Assembly (NCBI GenBank): GCA_021414005.1
Contig: JAIOPH010000020.1
Span: 1 to 64,000 of the forward strand
Length of the DNA stretch: 64,000 nucleotides
Direction of reading: 5' to 3'
DNA from: Chthoniobacter sp.
GTDB lineage: Bacteria; Verrucomicrobiota; Verrucomicrobiia; Chthoniobacterales; Chthoniobacteraceae
Positions 8,495 through 18,523 of the stretch are shown piece by piece; within the stretch, counting starts at the first letter, position 1, and each line of letters begins with the position of its first letter. The notes beneath the pieces were generated by a model. It was not told where the DNA came from. It saw only the letters and a program-made list of their open reading frames with translations, and ran no database searches. The position numbers and the translations under genes were made by a program.

Positions 8495-9172
8495 CTAGCT
8501 CTGAGGCGATGCGGGCTTCGGCGCGGTCAATTTCATTGCGACGACGTAAAGCACGCAGACGCCCAGCACCGCGAGAATGATCGGTTTGGTCTCAAGTTTA
8601 ATCGCGGCGATCAATGCCTCGGCCTTGGCCCGGTGATTGGGGATTTGCATCAGGCCCGGATTATTGTGGCCAACGTTGCTGCCGAGCCAGGCGAGCACCG
8701 AACACCAGATTGCGGAGCCGATGACGGTCATAACGCTGAATTTCAAAAAACCCATGCGGATGATACCGGCAGGGATGGAAATGAGATGCCGGATCACCGG
8801 GAGAAGCCGCGCGAAAAAGATCCCGCCCGCTTCATAGCGCGACATGAAATGTTCGGCGCGCTCGAGTTTTTCCTTTGAGACGAAAACGTATTTGCCCCAG
8901 CGCTGCACCAGCGCGCGGCCGATCCGGAATGAAACCCAGTAGGTGATTGCCGAACCGAGCCACGAACCAAATGTGCCCGCGATGATGACCCCGGCGATCG
9001 ACATCTGGCCGCCGCCAGCGGCGACGATTGCCGCGGGCGGAATCACCACCTCACTAGGGACGGGGAAGATCGAACTTTCCATCGCCATGAGGACAATGAC
9101 ACCGGGATAGCCGCTGGATTCGACCCAGCCGAGCCAGGTGCCGAGCCAATGATGGAGGAGTTCGTGAAACAT
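8495..9172 (-). CDS. DedA family membrane protein
   Basis: From the ATG at 9172 (MFHELLHHW) the protein has 225 residues; an in-frame ATG at 9217 would add 15 residues without membrane character. It carries the DedA/VTT signature: a re-entrant loop with MESSIFPVPSEVVIPPA, the GSWLGSAITYWVSFRIG helix, and FFARLLPVIRHLISIPAGI with the conserved Arg. DedA proteins sit in the inner membrane and act in undecaprenyl-phosphate or phospholipid translocation and in proton-motive-force maintenance. Confidence 0.9.
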   Translation of the reverse strand: MFHELLHHWLGTWLGWVESSGYPGVIVLMAMESSIFPVPSEVVIPPAAIVAAGGGQMSIAGVIIAGTFGSWLGSAITYWVSFRIGRALVQRWGKYVFVSKEKLERAEHFMSRYEAGGIFFARLLPVIRHLISIPAGIIRMGFLKFSVMTVIGSAIWCSVLAWLGSNVGHNNPGLMQIPNHRAKAEALIAAIKLETKPIILAVLGVCVLYVVAMKLTAPKPASPQS

Positions 9173-9256
9173 GTGCGGCGTGGTGTAGCGACGCGCCGCA
9201 GGGAGGGCAAATGCCAATTGCCGGACGCCTCCGCGCCCGCATTCAGGCAGGCCTGT

Positions 9257-9379
9257 TTACGCGTGAATCCAGCGGATGAGGAGCACGAGCGCCACGCCGC
9301 CAACGGCGAGTTCGAGGGAGGTTTGCAGGGCGATCGAGTGCAGATCGACTTTGAATCGGTGGAATTCGGGGAGCTTCAT
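9257..9379 (-). CDS. 40-residue single-pass membrane protein
   Basis: A short ORF from ATG at 9379 to TAA at 9257 encodes a basic N terminus (MKLPEFHRFKVDLHS), then one hydrophobic helix (LELAVGGVALVLLIRWI) and a stop. It lies between the DedA gene and another small membrane gene on the same strand, both within about 90 bp. The layout fits a genuine small membrane protein, but there is no family to name, and chance cannot be excluded. Confidence 0.4.
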   Translation of the reverse strand: MKLPEFHRFKVDLHSIALQTSLELAVGGVALVLLIRWIHA

Positions 9380-9426
9380 GGTGCTGTCCTTTTCAGCATC
9401 GCCCGTGCCCCGAAGGCTGCCGCCAA

Positions 9427-9708
9427 TTACAAAATCTCGGCTTCGTCCGGGAACCCGGAATCCTGTCGAATCGAATCCAACCGGCGGCGCATGCCGCGGG
9501 CGGATTCGGGGCGGTTAATCGCGCGGACGATCACGCCGACGAGGACCGGCAGGGCGAGCAGCGCACCCACGGAGATCATCGTGGTGGCGGTGGTTTTTTG
9601 CGCGGGGCGACCGAGCTTGCCCGCGATGAGCAGGCCGATGCCGCAGCCAACGGCAGTCTGAGTCACGGCAAGGAGGCTGGTCTGAACGGCGGAGGAGGGC
9701 TTCGGCAT
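9427..9708 (-). CDS. small hypothetical membrane protein
   Basis: The 93-residue product starts at MPKPSSAVQTSLL and has two hydrophobic segments (about residues 11-30 and 43-64) with a basic, hydrophilic C-terminal tail. The same frame is open upstream for hundreds of codons, but that stretch is antisense to the oligopeptide-binding protein and is not coding. The 3' end lies 48 bp from the next small gene on this strand. No function is recognisable. Confidence 0.55.
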   Translation of the reverse strand: MPKPSSAVQTSLLAVTQTAVGCGIGLLIAGKLGRPAQKTTATTMISVGALLALPVLVGVIVRAINRPESARGMRRRLDSIRQDSGFPDEAEIL

Positions 9709-9813
9709 ACGGGCGAAATATGCAGGGATGGTGCCAAAAGGAAACTGGAAAGAGCATCCGACGCGCGAAGCCCTTGGAACCGCCGGACGTTTCGTGCAAG
9801 GTCCGCGCTCACC

Positions 9814-11409
9814 GTGAAACGCCCTACCTTTCGCCTCGCTCTCATCGTCTTCGCTGCGGCCATCCTCTGCGGCTGCGGGCGCGCGCCGGATCGCGCCGAG
9901 CTGGTCTTCATCAATGGCGCGGAACCCGAGCTGTTCGATCCGCCGCTCATCACCGCGCAGGCCACGAGCCGCATCAGCTACGCGCTTTTCGAGGGACTCA
10001 CGAGCTTCGACAGCAAGGGCGCGCCGCAGCCGGGCGTGGCCGAGCGCTGGGAGATTTCGCCCGATGGCCTGCACTACACTTTCCACCTCCGCCACGGCGC
10101 GCAGTGGAGCAATGGCGACCCGATCACGGCGGAGGATTTTCTCTATTCGTGGCGGCGGACGCTGCTGCCGGCCACGGCTTCGGAGTATTCCTACCAGCTC
10201 TACTACATCCGCGGTGCGAAGGACTTCGGCGAGGGAAAGACCACGGATTTCGCCACCGTGGGCCTGCGCGCGCCGGATCCGCACACGCTCGAGATCACGC
10301 TCGAAAACCCGACGCCTTTCTTCCTCGATCTGTGCGGCTTTTCCACCCTGCTGCCGGTCCACCGCGCCACGGTGGAAAATTACGCCGACTGGGCGAGCAA
10401 GCCCGCGCACTTCACCGGCAACGGCGCTTTCCTGCTCAAGGAATGGCGGCCCTTTGACCGCGTGCGGCTGGTGAAAAATCCGCGCTACTGGAACGCCGCC
10501 AAGGTGGCGCTGCAAAGCGTGGACGTGCTGCCCGCGGCGCGTCCGCACACGGCTTTCAATTTCTACGCGACCGGCCTGGCCGACGTGATGATGGACAAGG
10601 GCCTCGCGCCCACGCCGCTGCTCGGCGAGTTGAAAAAGCGACCGGATTTTCACGCCGCGCCGTTTCTCGGCAGCTACTTCATACGCTTCAACGTCATGCG
10701 GAAACCGTTTGACGACGTGCGGGTGCGCCGGGCGTTCAGCCTCGTGGTGGACAAGGCGTATCTCGTCGCCAACATCACGCGCGCGGGCGAGCGGCCCGCT
10801 TCGAGCTTTGTGCCGCCGGGCGCGGGCGTGGGCTACGAACCGCCGCCCGGATTGGACCGCAATGTCGCCGAAGCCCGCCGCCTGCTCGCCGAGGCCGGCT
10901 ACCCGGAAGGCCGCGGTTTTCCTGTGCGCTACTACCTCTACCGCGCCGACTCCGATCTCGACCGCGACATCGCCGTGGAGCTGCAGAGCGTCATTCGCCG
11001 CGAACTCGGCGTGACCATCCAGCTCGCGCAGCAGGAATACACCGTCTATCTCAACTCGCAGAGCAAGCTCGACTACGACATCTCGCGCTCCACCTGGGTC
11101 GGCGATTACAACGACCCGAACACCTTCCTCGACATGTTCGTGACCAACGGCGGCAACAACCGCACGGGCTGGACGAACCAGCGCTACGACGACCTGATCG
11201 CCGCCGCCGGGCGCGAGGTGGACGGAAAAAAGCGCTACGACCTTTTCCGCGCCGCCGAGCGCATCCTCGTCTCGGAAGAAGCGCCGATCTGTCCGCTCTA
11301 TTACTATGTCGGCATCCAACTCTACGATGCCGACAAGCTTGGAGGCATCGAGCCCAACCTCCTCGACGAGCATCCGATCAAGGCGATCTACTGGAAAAAA
11401 CCGCGCTGA
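9814..11409 (+). CDS. oligopeptide ABC transporter substrate-binding lipoprotein (OppA-like)
   Basis: The GTG at 9814 gives a clean lipoprotein signal (lipobox Leu18-Cys-Gly-Cys21) and a 531-residue product typical of the SBP_bac_5 family. Family marks are FINGAEPELFDPPLI near the mature N terminus, DGLHYTFHLRHGAQWSNGDPITAEDFLYSW and YFIRFNVMRKPFDDVRVRRAFSLVVDK. It would capture peptides in the periplasm for an Opp/Dpp-type importer. No permease or ATPase gene is next to it, so it either serves a transporter encoded elsewhere or acts in murein-peptide recycling as MppA does. The stop overlaps the next start (TGATG), so the two genes are translationally coupled. Confidence 0.9.
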   Translation: MKRPTFRLALIVFAAAILCGCGRAPDRAELVFINGAEPELFDPPLITAQATSRISYALFEGLTSFDSKGAPQPGVAERWEISPDGLHYTFHLRHGAQWSNGDPITAEDFLYSWRRTLLPATASEYSYQLYYIRGAKDFGEGKTTDFATVGLRAPDPHTLEITLENPTPFFLDLCGFSTLLPVHRATVENYADWASKPAHFTGNGAFLLKEWRPFDRVRLVKNPRYWNAAKVALQSVDVLPAARPHTAFNFYATGLADVMMDKGLAPTPLLGELKKRPDFHAAPFLGSYFIRFNVMRKPFDDVRVRRAFSLVVDKAYLVANITRAGERPASSFVPPGAGVGYEPPPGLDRNVAEARRLLAEAGYPEGRGFPVRYYLYRADSDLDRDIAVELQSVIRRELGVTIQLAQQEYTVYLNSQSKLDYDISRSTWVGDYNDPNTFLDMFVTNGGNNRTGWTNQRYDDLIAAAGREVDGKKRYDLFRAAERILVSEEAPICPLYYYVGIQLYDADKLGGIEPNLLDEHPIKAIYWKKPR

Positions 11410-13322
11410 TGGATCGCCTGGTCTTCGCGATCTACCGCGCGTTTTCCATGCTGCTCCGCGCGCTGCCGCTCCCGGCCGTCTTCCGGCTCGGATGGGCGCT
11501 CGGCACGCTCGGCTACTGGCTTGCGCCGCCCTACCGCCGACTCGTGCTGCACAACCTCGGCATTGCCTTTGGTCGCGAAAAATCGTCCGCCGAGCTGCGG
11601 GCGCTGGCGCGCAAACATTTCGCCACGCTCGGCGCGAACATCTTCTCCAACGTGAAGCTGCCCACGCTTTCCGCAGAGCAAATCCGCGCCGTCGTCACCA
11701 TCGAGGGACTGGAGACCCTGCACGAGGGCAACAAGATCGGCTGCGGCTACATCATCGTCATCAGTCACCTCGGGAGCTGGGAAATGTTCGCCCAGCTCTC
11801 GCCCATTTTTTTCGGCTGCAAGGTCGGCACCATTTTTCAGGCGCTCAGCAATTCATACATCGACGCCGAAGTGCGCCGCGATCGCGCGCGCCTCGGGCTC
11901 GAGTTGTTTGAGAAAAAGGCGGGTTTCATCAAAGCCAGCCAGTTCATGCGCGAAGGCGGGGCCGTCGGCATCCTCATGGATCAGCACGCGGGCGACGCCG
12001 GGCTCTGGTGCCCGCTTTTCGACCGGCTCGCCTCCACCACCACGCTCCCGGCGACGCTCGCCCTGCGCACGGGCGCGTGGCTGGTACCAGCCGCCGTCTA
12101 TACCGACGGCGTGGCCCGCTGGCGCTGCATCATCCAGCCGCCCGTGCCACCCGCCGGCGAAGACGCCGACGCCATCACCGCCCGGCTCAACCCCGTGCTC
12201 GAAGCACAAATCCGCCGCCAGCCCGCGGACTGGTTCTGGGTCCACAACCGCTGGAAAACTCCGCGCCCCAAATTTCTCCTCGCCAGCTACAAGCGCGGTA
12301 TCGCGCAAGCTCCGAACTCCGAACTCCGAACGCCGAACGCCCTCCAGCCCTTCCGTATCCTTATCCGCGCGAGCAACTGGTTGGGCGACGCCGTGATGAG
12401 CGTCCCCGCCGTGCGGGCAATCAAGCGCGGTCGGCCCGACGCGCAGCTGAGCGTGCTCACGCCGGCCAAGCTCGCGGATTTCTGGAAGAGCGTGGCCGGG
12501 GTGGACGCGGTCATCGCAATCGAGTCCGGCGAGAACGTCCGCGCCGTCGCGCAAAAACTGCGCGCGCAGAACTTTGACGCCGCGATCCTTTTCCCCAACT
12601 CCCTCCGCACCGCACTCGAAGTCTGGCTCGCCGGCATCCCGCGCCGCGTCGGCGTGCCCGGCCACCACCGCCGCTGGCTGCTCAATCAGGTCTTTGAGCC
12701 GAAGAAAAAGAAGAAGAGCCCGCGTCCGCGCCATCAGGTTCACGACTACCTCGCGCTGGCGGAATTCGTCGGCGCAGACATCGCCGACGCCCTCGCACCC
12801 ACCACTCGCCAATCACCGCCCGCCAAGCGCCCCCCCGTCATCGGCCTCTGTGCGGGCGCGGAATACGGCGGCGCGAAACGCTGGCTGCCCGAGCGCTTCG
12901 CCGAGACGATGCGCCTCATCCACGAAAGGACCGGCTGCGAATGGAAGCTTTTCGGCGTGGAAAAGGACCGTCCGGTCGCCGACGCCATCCTCGCGACCGC
13001 CGCCATCCCCAGCACCGACCTCATTGGCAAAACCACGCTCGCCCAGCTCATGGACGAACTTCGCACCTGCGACGTTCTTTTGTCCAACGACACCGGCACC
13101 ATGCACCTCGCCGCCCACCTCGGCGTGCCCGTCGTCGCCCTTTTCGGCAGCACCGAACCCACGCTCACCGGCCCGCTTGGCCTGCATCACCGCGTCATCC
13201 GCCGCCACGTCGAGTGCAGCCCGTGCTTTCTCCGCGAGTGCCCCATCGACTTCCGCTGTATGAAAGCCATCGAAGTCCCCGAGGTCGTCGCCGCCATCGA
13301 AGCCGCGCTCGCGCCGGGTTAA
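11409..13322 (+). CDS. LpxL/HtrB acyltransferase fused to WaaF-like heptosyltransferase
   Basis: The 637-residue protein carries two complete enzymes of lipopolysaccharide assembly. Residues about 1-295 are a lipid A late acyltransferase: VISHLGSWE holds the catalytic His120 and Glu125 (HX4E), and DWFWVHNRWKTP closes the domain as in LpxL. Residues about 315-637 are a glycosyltransferase family 9 domain: ILIRASNWLGDAVMSVPA, GAEYGGAKRWLPERFAE and SNDTGTMHLAAHLGVPVVALFGSTEP match heptosyltransferase II. The linker (about 300-313) is encoded by a degenerate repeat of TCCGAAC (12311-12340). In most bacteria the two enzymes are separate. A frameshift artefact is unlikely because no stop or start separates the halves. 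Confidence 0.88.
   Translation: MDRLVFAIYRAFSMLLRALPLPAVFRLGWALGTLGYWLAPPYRRLVLHNLGIAFGREKSSAELRALARKHFATLGANIFSNVKLPTLSAEQIRAVVTIEGLETLHEGNKIGCGYIIVISHLGSWEMFAQLSPIFFGCKVGTIFQALSNSYIDAEVRRDRARLGLELFEKKAGFIKASQFMREGGAVGILMDQHAGDAGLWCPLFDRLASTTTLPATLALRTGAWLVPAAVYTDGVARWRCIIQPPVPPAGEDADAITARLNPVLEAQIRRQPADWFWVHNRWKTPRPKFLLASYKRGIAQAPNSELRTPNALQPFRILIRASNWLGDAVMSVPAVRAIKRGRPDAQLSVLTPAKLADFWKSVAGVDAVIAIESGENVRAVAQKLRAQNFDAAILFPNSLRTALEVWLAGIPRRVGVPGHHRRWLLNQVFEPKKKKKSPRPRHQVHDYLALAEFVGADIADALAPTTRQSPPAKRPPVIGLCAGAEYGGAKRWLPERFAETMRLIHERTGCEWKLFGVEKDRPVADAILATAAIPSTDLIGKTTLAQLMDELRTCDVLLSNDTGTMHLAAHLGVPVVALFGSTEPTLTGPLGLHHRVIRRHVECSPCFLRECPIDFRCMKAIEVPEVVAAIEAALAPG
12311..12340 (+). repeat. TCCGAAC tandem run inside the LpxL-WaaF linker
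   Basis: Four consecutive 7-8 bp units (TCCGAAC, TCCGAAC, TCCGAACG, CCGAACGC) fall exactly in the linker between the two enzyme domains. The same motif reappears in an inverted arrangement between genes at 17376-17432, so it is a dispersed repeat rather than an ordinary coding linker. Confidence 0.7.
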
Positions 13323-13350
13323 AAGGCGGCGTGTTCCCAGCCGCCGCCTT
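13323..13350 (+). terminator. GC-rich hairpin after the LpxL-WaaF gene
   Basis: AAGGCGGCG (13323-13331) pairs with CGCCGCCTT (13342-13350) across a 10-nt loop, directly after the stop codon. It lacks a following T run, so it may be a weak or factor-assisted terminator, or an RNA 3'-end stabiliser. Confidence 0.5.
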
Positions 13351-13380
13351 CCAACACTCCCTTGCTCCCGCAGGCCAACC

Positions 13381-13410
13381 TTGACGCGTCACGCAATCGC
13401 CACTTAGCCT
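13381..13410 (+). promoter_or_regulatory. putative sigma70-type promoter of accB-accC
   Basis: TTGACG at 13381 and TAGCCT at 13405 are separated by 18 bp, followed by an untranslated leader of roughly 30 nt before the accB start. The same TTGAC/TAGCCT pair precedes guaD and purM in this window, which supports it as a real promoter class. Confidence 0.5.
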
Positions 13411-13447
13411 CCGCCGCACTCAGCCAATTTTTAGGAACCACACCACC

Positions 13448-13894
13448 TTGGACTTAAAAGAAATCAAAGAAATCATCGCCCTGATGAGGAAAAACGACCT
13501 CTCCGAATTCAAATTGGAGCGGGAGGGTTTTAAGATCGCCCTGAAAAAGGGAACGGACTTCCAACCCGTCGTCACCGCCAGCTCCACGGCGGCTCCCGCT
13601 CCGGCGGCGGCGGCCCCGGTGTCCATTTTGGCCTCCGCGCCGCCTCCCGGAGGTGAGGCCCTGCGCGAGATCGTGTCGCCGATGGTCGGGACGTTTTACG
13701 GTTCGCCATCGCCGGAATCGCCGCCGTATGTGACCGTCGGCCAGGAGGTCACCGAGGAAACCGTCGTTTGCATCATCGAGGCGATGAAAGTGATGAACGA
13801 GATCAAGGCCGAGGCCCGCGGCATCATCGCCGAGGTTGCGGCCGAAAGCGGCAAGCCGGTCCAATACGGACAGGCGCTTTTCAAGCTCAAGTAA
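13448..13894 (+). CDS. accB: acetyl-CoA carboxylase biotin carboxyl carrier protein
   Basis: The 148-residue product begins at a TTG codon (MDLKEIKEIIALMRKNDLSEF), the normal BCCP N terminus, and no ATG fits. A Pro/Ala-rich linker (about 45-66) joins it to the biotinyl domain, which ends with EAMKVMNEIKAE; Lys114 carries biotin. BCCP delivers the carboxylated biotin between biotin carboxylase and carboxyltransferase in the first step of fatty acid synthesis. accC follows 96 bp downstream, the standard accBC operon. Confidence 0.96.
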   Translation: MDLKEIKEIIALMRKNDLSEFKLEREGFKIALKKGTDFQPVVTASSTAAPAPAAAAPVSILASAPPPGGEALREIVSPMVGTFYGSPSPESPPYVTVGQEVTEETVVCIIEAMKVMNEIKAEARGIIAEVAAESGKPVQYGQALFKLK

Positions 13895-13990
13895 CCGCCT
13901 TTCAGACCGCAGATGGCGCAGCGCGGATGGCCCGTCCCGCCCGGAGCATCGCCCCGAAAGCCAGCTGAACTCTGAAATCCAAGACCTGCC

Positions 13991-15358
<1,368 letters not shown>

Positions 15359-15360
15359 GG

Positions 15361-16542
15361 CTACCCCGGCGCCATTTCGTGCGCGTTTTCGAAATGCTGG
15401 AGCGCGGGTTGGGCGCGGGTGGGCTGAATGAATGGCAGGACGCGGCGGAGCAGCGCGTTCAGCACCGGCGAGGGGTGCGCCACGTAGAGATCGAGCGGCG
15501 CGAGCGCGAAGCCGAGGTGCAGCTTCGGGTCGTAGTTCAGCGGCGTGCTGTAGTAGGTTTGCAGCCCCTGCGCCAGCGCCCACGAGAGGATGTCGCGGAA
15601 GGTGACGAAGTAGAGATGCAGGTCGAGTGCGACCGTGTAGTCGAGCCCGAGATATTCGTCGTAGATCGCGCCGTCATGCACGAGGCAAAGGCTGAACGCG
15701 ACCAGTCGGCCGTTTTGTCGCCAGAGGAAAAAGCGCGCGCGCTCCGGGATCTCCGCGCCGAGGCGGAGGAGAAATTCCCTGGTTAGCTTTTCAAACTGGA
15801 GCGGCGACCGCGCGAAGGTTTGGAGATAAAGCCCGAGCGCCTCGTCCACTTGCGTGCCGAGGTCGTTCACCACCGTCATCTCCAGCGGCGCGGCCTTGCC
15901 CAGCGCCTTGAACTTGCGGCGCAGGTTTTTGCGCATTGAGTGACTGAGCCGACGCGCCATGTAGTCGTCGAAGCTCGCGTAATTTAGCGGCATCCGTGTG
16001 GCCGGCATGCTCGGGACGCGCACATAGCAGGCGGCGGCGTCCGGCGGGCCGTGCAGCGGATCGAGCGGCGTGCGGTAGTGCGCGGGAAAGTCCTTCCACA
16101 CCACCAGTGACGCCCCGTGCGCACGCGCTACTTTCACCACCACCTCCCGCAGCACCGTCAGCGCCCACGCTTCCCCCGGCACCGCGCCGCCGAGATGTCC
16201 CTCGCCGGCCGCGCAGCCTACCATCAGCATCTTCAGCCGCAGGCAGCGCGGAAAGAGCCGTCGCACCACCCGGAGTGACGCCCGCACCCAAGCCGGCGTC
16301 GTGGCCACCAGATCCTGATCCACGAAAAAAAACGGCTGCGCCCCGCGCATGCGGCCTTCGCGATCCTCCAGCACCAGCCCGTGGCAGGAAAAATTCAGCG
16401 TCCCGCCCACGATGTCGTAGTAGCGCGCGTCCTTCGCCAGATGGCGAAAGGCGTCGCCCCAGCCGGGATCGGCGCGCAACTCATCCAGTGAGCGGACGTG
16501 AGCACGACCGGCAGGAGTTTCGAAAACAACGGGCGGAAGCAT
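15361..16542 (-). CDS. FemAB/GNAT-like peptidyl- or acyltransferase
   Basis: From the ATG at 16542 (MLPPVVFETPAGRAHVRS) the protein has 393 residues. Upstream in-frame codons overlap the divergent secreted-protein gene and are low complexity, so they are not used. Near residue 205 the stretch SFDDYMARRLSHSMRKNLRRKFK and the later FLWRQNGRLVAFSLCLVHDGAIYDEYLGLDY match the GNAT-fold FemAB/BioF2-like acetyltransferase family, which uses aminoacyl or acyl donors on cell-wall or polysaccharide substrates. The acceptor is unknown. Confidence 0.65.
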   Translation of the reverse strand: MLPPVVFETPAGRAHVRSLDELRADPGWGDAFRHLAKDARYYDIVGGTLNFSCHGLVLEDREGRMRGAQPFFFVDQDLVATTPAWVRASLRVVRRLFPRCLRLKMLMVGCAAGEGHLGGAVPGEAWALTVLREVVVKVARAHGASLVVWKDFPAHYRTPLDPLHGPPDAAACYVRVPSMPATRMPLNYASFDDYMARRLSHSMRKNLRRKFKALGKAAPLEMTVVNDLGTQVDEALGLYLQTFARSPLQFEKLTREFLLRLGAEIPERARFFLWRQNGRLVAFSLCLVHDGAIYDEYLGLDYTVALDLHLYFVTFRDILSWALAQGLQTYYSTPLNYDPKLHLGFALAPLDLYVAHPSPVLNALLRRVLPFIQPTRAQPALQHFENAHEMAPG

Positions 16543-16615
16543 GGGGCGGGGGAGGCCATTGATAGCCGATGTTGACAGCATGGCGAGTCTTCCGCGACTG
16601 CTGGGCACACTTTCC

Positions 16616-17371
16616 ATGCGTCGCCTGCTCCTCGCCCTCTGCCTCCTCGCCGTTCCCGCCGCGCTGCCCGCCAGAGACTTCGACCTCCGCCGCGACACCT
16701 TCATTTTCTCCAACGACACCGCCTTTCAATACGGCGTGGACGAGCGCGGCAAACTCCACATCAGCCGCCGCCAGACGCCCGCCGATTTTACCCATCGCTG
16801 CTTCGTTCTCTCGCGTGCGGTCCTGCAGTTTCGCCAATTCGCGCGCTTCGAGCCGCGCCAGCCGCGCCTTTCGCGCGACGCCTACCGGCAGCGCATCCGC
16901 CAAGTCTGCCGCATCCCTGTCTGGAGCCGCGGTCCGGCGGAAAAAATCGTTATCCCCGGCTACGTTGATCTTCATAGCTTCTCCGCCGCCTACGAGGGGC
17001 TGCTGAAAGAGAACCTCGGCAACTGGCTCCCGAGCTACCTGCGCGTGGGCAACTGGCGCATGGCGATGGGCCACCTCCGCCCCGGACAGGCCTCCGCCGC
17101 CGCGTGGCTCAGCGCCTCGCTCGATCGCGGCCAGCCGCGCGCCCTTTATTTGGCACGCTTTCCCCACATGAACCACGTCGTCATTCCCTTCGCCCAGCGC
17201 CGCGAGCCCGGCGGGAATATCAGCTTCTTCGTCTATGACCCGAACTACCCGAATGAACCGACCTGGCTCTTCTACCGCGCCCGCGACCGCAGCTTCGAGT
17301 TTGCCCCGCGCTGGTACTTCCCCGGAGGCCGGGTAAACGTCATGCGCGTCTTCATTTCGCCGGTGCATTGA
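16616..17371 (+). CDS. secreted protein with possible papain/C39-like fold
   Basis: The start at 16616 gives a signal peptide (MRRLLLALCLLAVPAALPARD) and 251 residues; an upstream ATG at 16580 is possible. No family is certain. The arrangement THRCFVLSRAVLQFRQF (Cys62 at the start of a helix), HMNHVVIPFAQR (His187) and FFVYDPNYP (Asp208) follows the Cys-His-Asp order of papain-like and C39-like peptidases, whose last motif is often YDPN. It could be a periplasmic cysteine peptidase, transglutaminase-like enzyme or inactive relative. It is divergent from the FemAB/GNAT-like gene. Confidence 0.6.
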   Translation: MRRLLLALCLLAVPAALPARDFDLRRDTFIFSNDTAFQYGVDERGKLHISRRQTPADFTHRCFVLSRAVLQFRQFARFEPRQPRLSRDAYRQRIRQVCRIPVWSRGPAEKIVIPGYVDLHSFSAAYEGLLKENLGNWLPSYLRVGNWRMAMGHLRPGQASAAAWLSASLDRGQPRALYLARFPHMNHVVIPFAQRREPGGNISFFVYDPNYPNEPTWLFYRARDRSFEFAPRWYFPGGRVNVMRVFISPVH

Positions 17372-17375
17372 GTCG

Positions 17376-17432
17376 GAGATCGGAATTCGGAGTTGGGAGA
17401 TCGCGGGCATGTTCCCGAACTCCGATCTACCA
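17376..17432. repeat. dispersed inverted repeat with GGAATTCGGAGTT motif
   Basis: Between the secreted-protein stop and sppA, AGATCGGA at one end faces TCCGATCT at the other, with GTTGGGA/TTCCCGAAC inside. The units are those of the TCCGAAC repeat found in the LpxL-WaaF linker. It may act as an intergenic hairpin, but there is no T run. Confidence 0.5.
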
Positions 17433-17494
17433 TCTCCGAACCGCCCCGATCCCGACTTGTCACCTTCCCCTTCATCCTTCACCTTCCGCGCACT

Positions 17495-18520
17495 ATGACG
17501 CAGAAAAATTCCGGCTGTCTTTGGATGCTGGCGGGCTTCGGCCTTTGCCTTGGCCTCATGTTCTTCGTGGCCGTCTTCGCCGTCGGCGCGCTCGGCATGC
17601 GCAATCCCGTCAAACCCTCCGCGCCGAAATTCGACGAGGCCATCGTCGTGGACGCCAAAGCCCAGGATTCGCACGACAAGATCGCGCTCATTCACCTGCG
17701 CGGCATCATCTCTTCCGTCGAGCCCGGCAGCGTGGGCGAGACCATGGTGGACGACATGAAGCTCCAACTCGAGCAGGCCGCGCTCGACGACAAGGTCAAA
17801 GCCATCGTCCTGCACATCGACTCTCCGGGCGGCGAAGTCACCGCCTCCGATGTCATCTACAATGCCGTCTGCAAAGTTCGCGACGGCGGCTTCGTCCCCG
17901 GCGGGAAAAAGCCGGTCGTCGTCTATATGGGTTCGCTCGCTGCCTCCGGCGGCTACTACGTGGCCTGCGGCGGCAGCCATCTCATGGCCAATGACACCAC
18001 CCTCACCGGCTCCATCGGCGTCATCATGCAGACCCTGAACTACCGCGAACTCATGGGCAAAGTCGGCCTTGAGACCGTCACTTTCAAAAGCGGTGCCTTC
18101 AAGGACATGCTCAGCGGCTCGCGCGAGATGCGGCCGGAGGAAAAAGAATACGTGCAAAAAATGGTCATGGACACCTACGCGAAGTTCGTCGGCATCGTCG
18201 CCCGCGAGCGCCAGCGCGATGAAACCGAGCTGCGCAACGGCCTCGCCGATGGACGCATCATTTCCGGCAAGGAAGCGAAAGAGGCCAAACTCATCGACTC
18301 CCTCGGCCAGATCGAAGACGCCTACGCCAAAGCTATGGAACTCGGCAAAGCCAGCGGTGCCACCATCATCCGTTACGAGTCACCGTTTCACTTTGGCCGC
18401 GTCTTCCGCCTCCTCGGGCAGAACGAAAAAGCCACCGTGGAAGTGAATGTGATGAAGTCCCTCCTGCCAAAACTCGAAGCCGGGCGACTCTACTTTCTCC
18501 CCGGCTCGTACGCCCCCTAG
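17495..18520 (+). CDS. sppA: signal peptide peptidase SppA (short form)
   Basis: The ATG at 17495 gives a 341-residue protein with one N-terminal membrane anchor (about 11-33). The S49 peptidase motifs are in place: IDSPGGEVTASD, MGSLAASGGYYVA with nucleophile Ser151, and TFKSGAFKDM with Lys203 as general base, 52 residues later as in the Bacillus enzyme. It degrades leftover signal peptides in the membrane. It is the first gene of a close-packed run with the CPBP protease, thiL and tsaE. The frame stays open right after its stop (see the next gene). Confidence 0.94.
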   Translation: MTQKNSGCLWMLAGFGLCLGLMFFVAVFAVGALGMRNPVKPSAPKFDEAIVVDAKAQDSHDKIALIHLRGIISSVEPGSVGETMVDDMKLQLEQAALDDKVKAIVLHIDSPGGEVTASDVIYNAVCKVRDGGFVPGGKKPVVVYMGSLAASGGYYVACGGSHLMANDTTLTGSIGVIMQTLNYRELMGKVGLETVTFKSGAFKDMLSGSREMRPEEKEYVQKMVMDTYAKFVGIVARERQRDETELRNGLADGRIISGKEAKEAKLIDSLGQIEDAYAKAMELGKASGATIIRYESPFHFGRVFRLLGQNEKATVEVNVMKSLLPKLEAGRLYFLPGSYAP

Positions 18521-18523
18521 CCC

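Noticed and set aside
9709..11373. Long upstream extension of the small membrane gene (minus strand)
   Set aside because: Antisense to the OppA-like gene with low-complexity content; only the last 93 codons look like protein.
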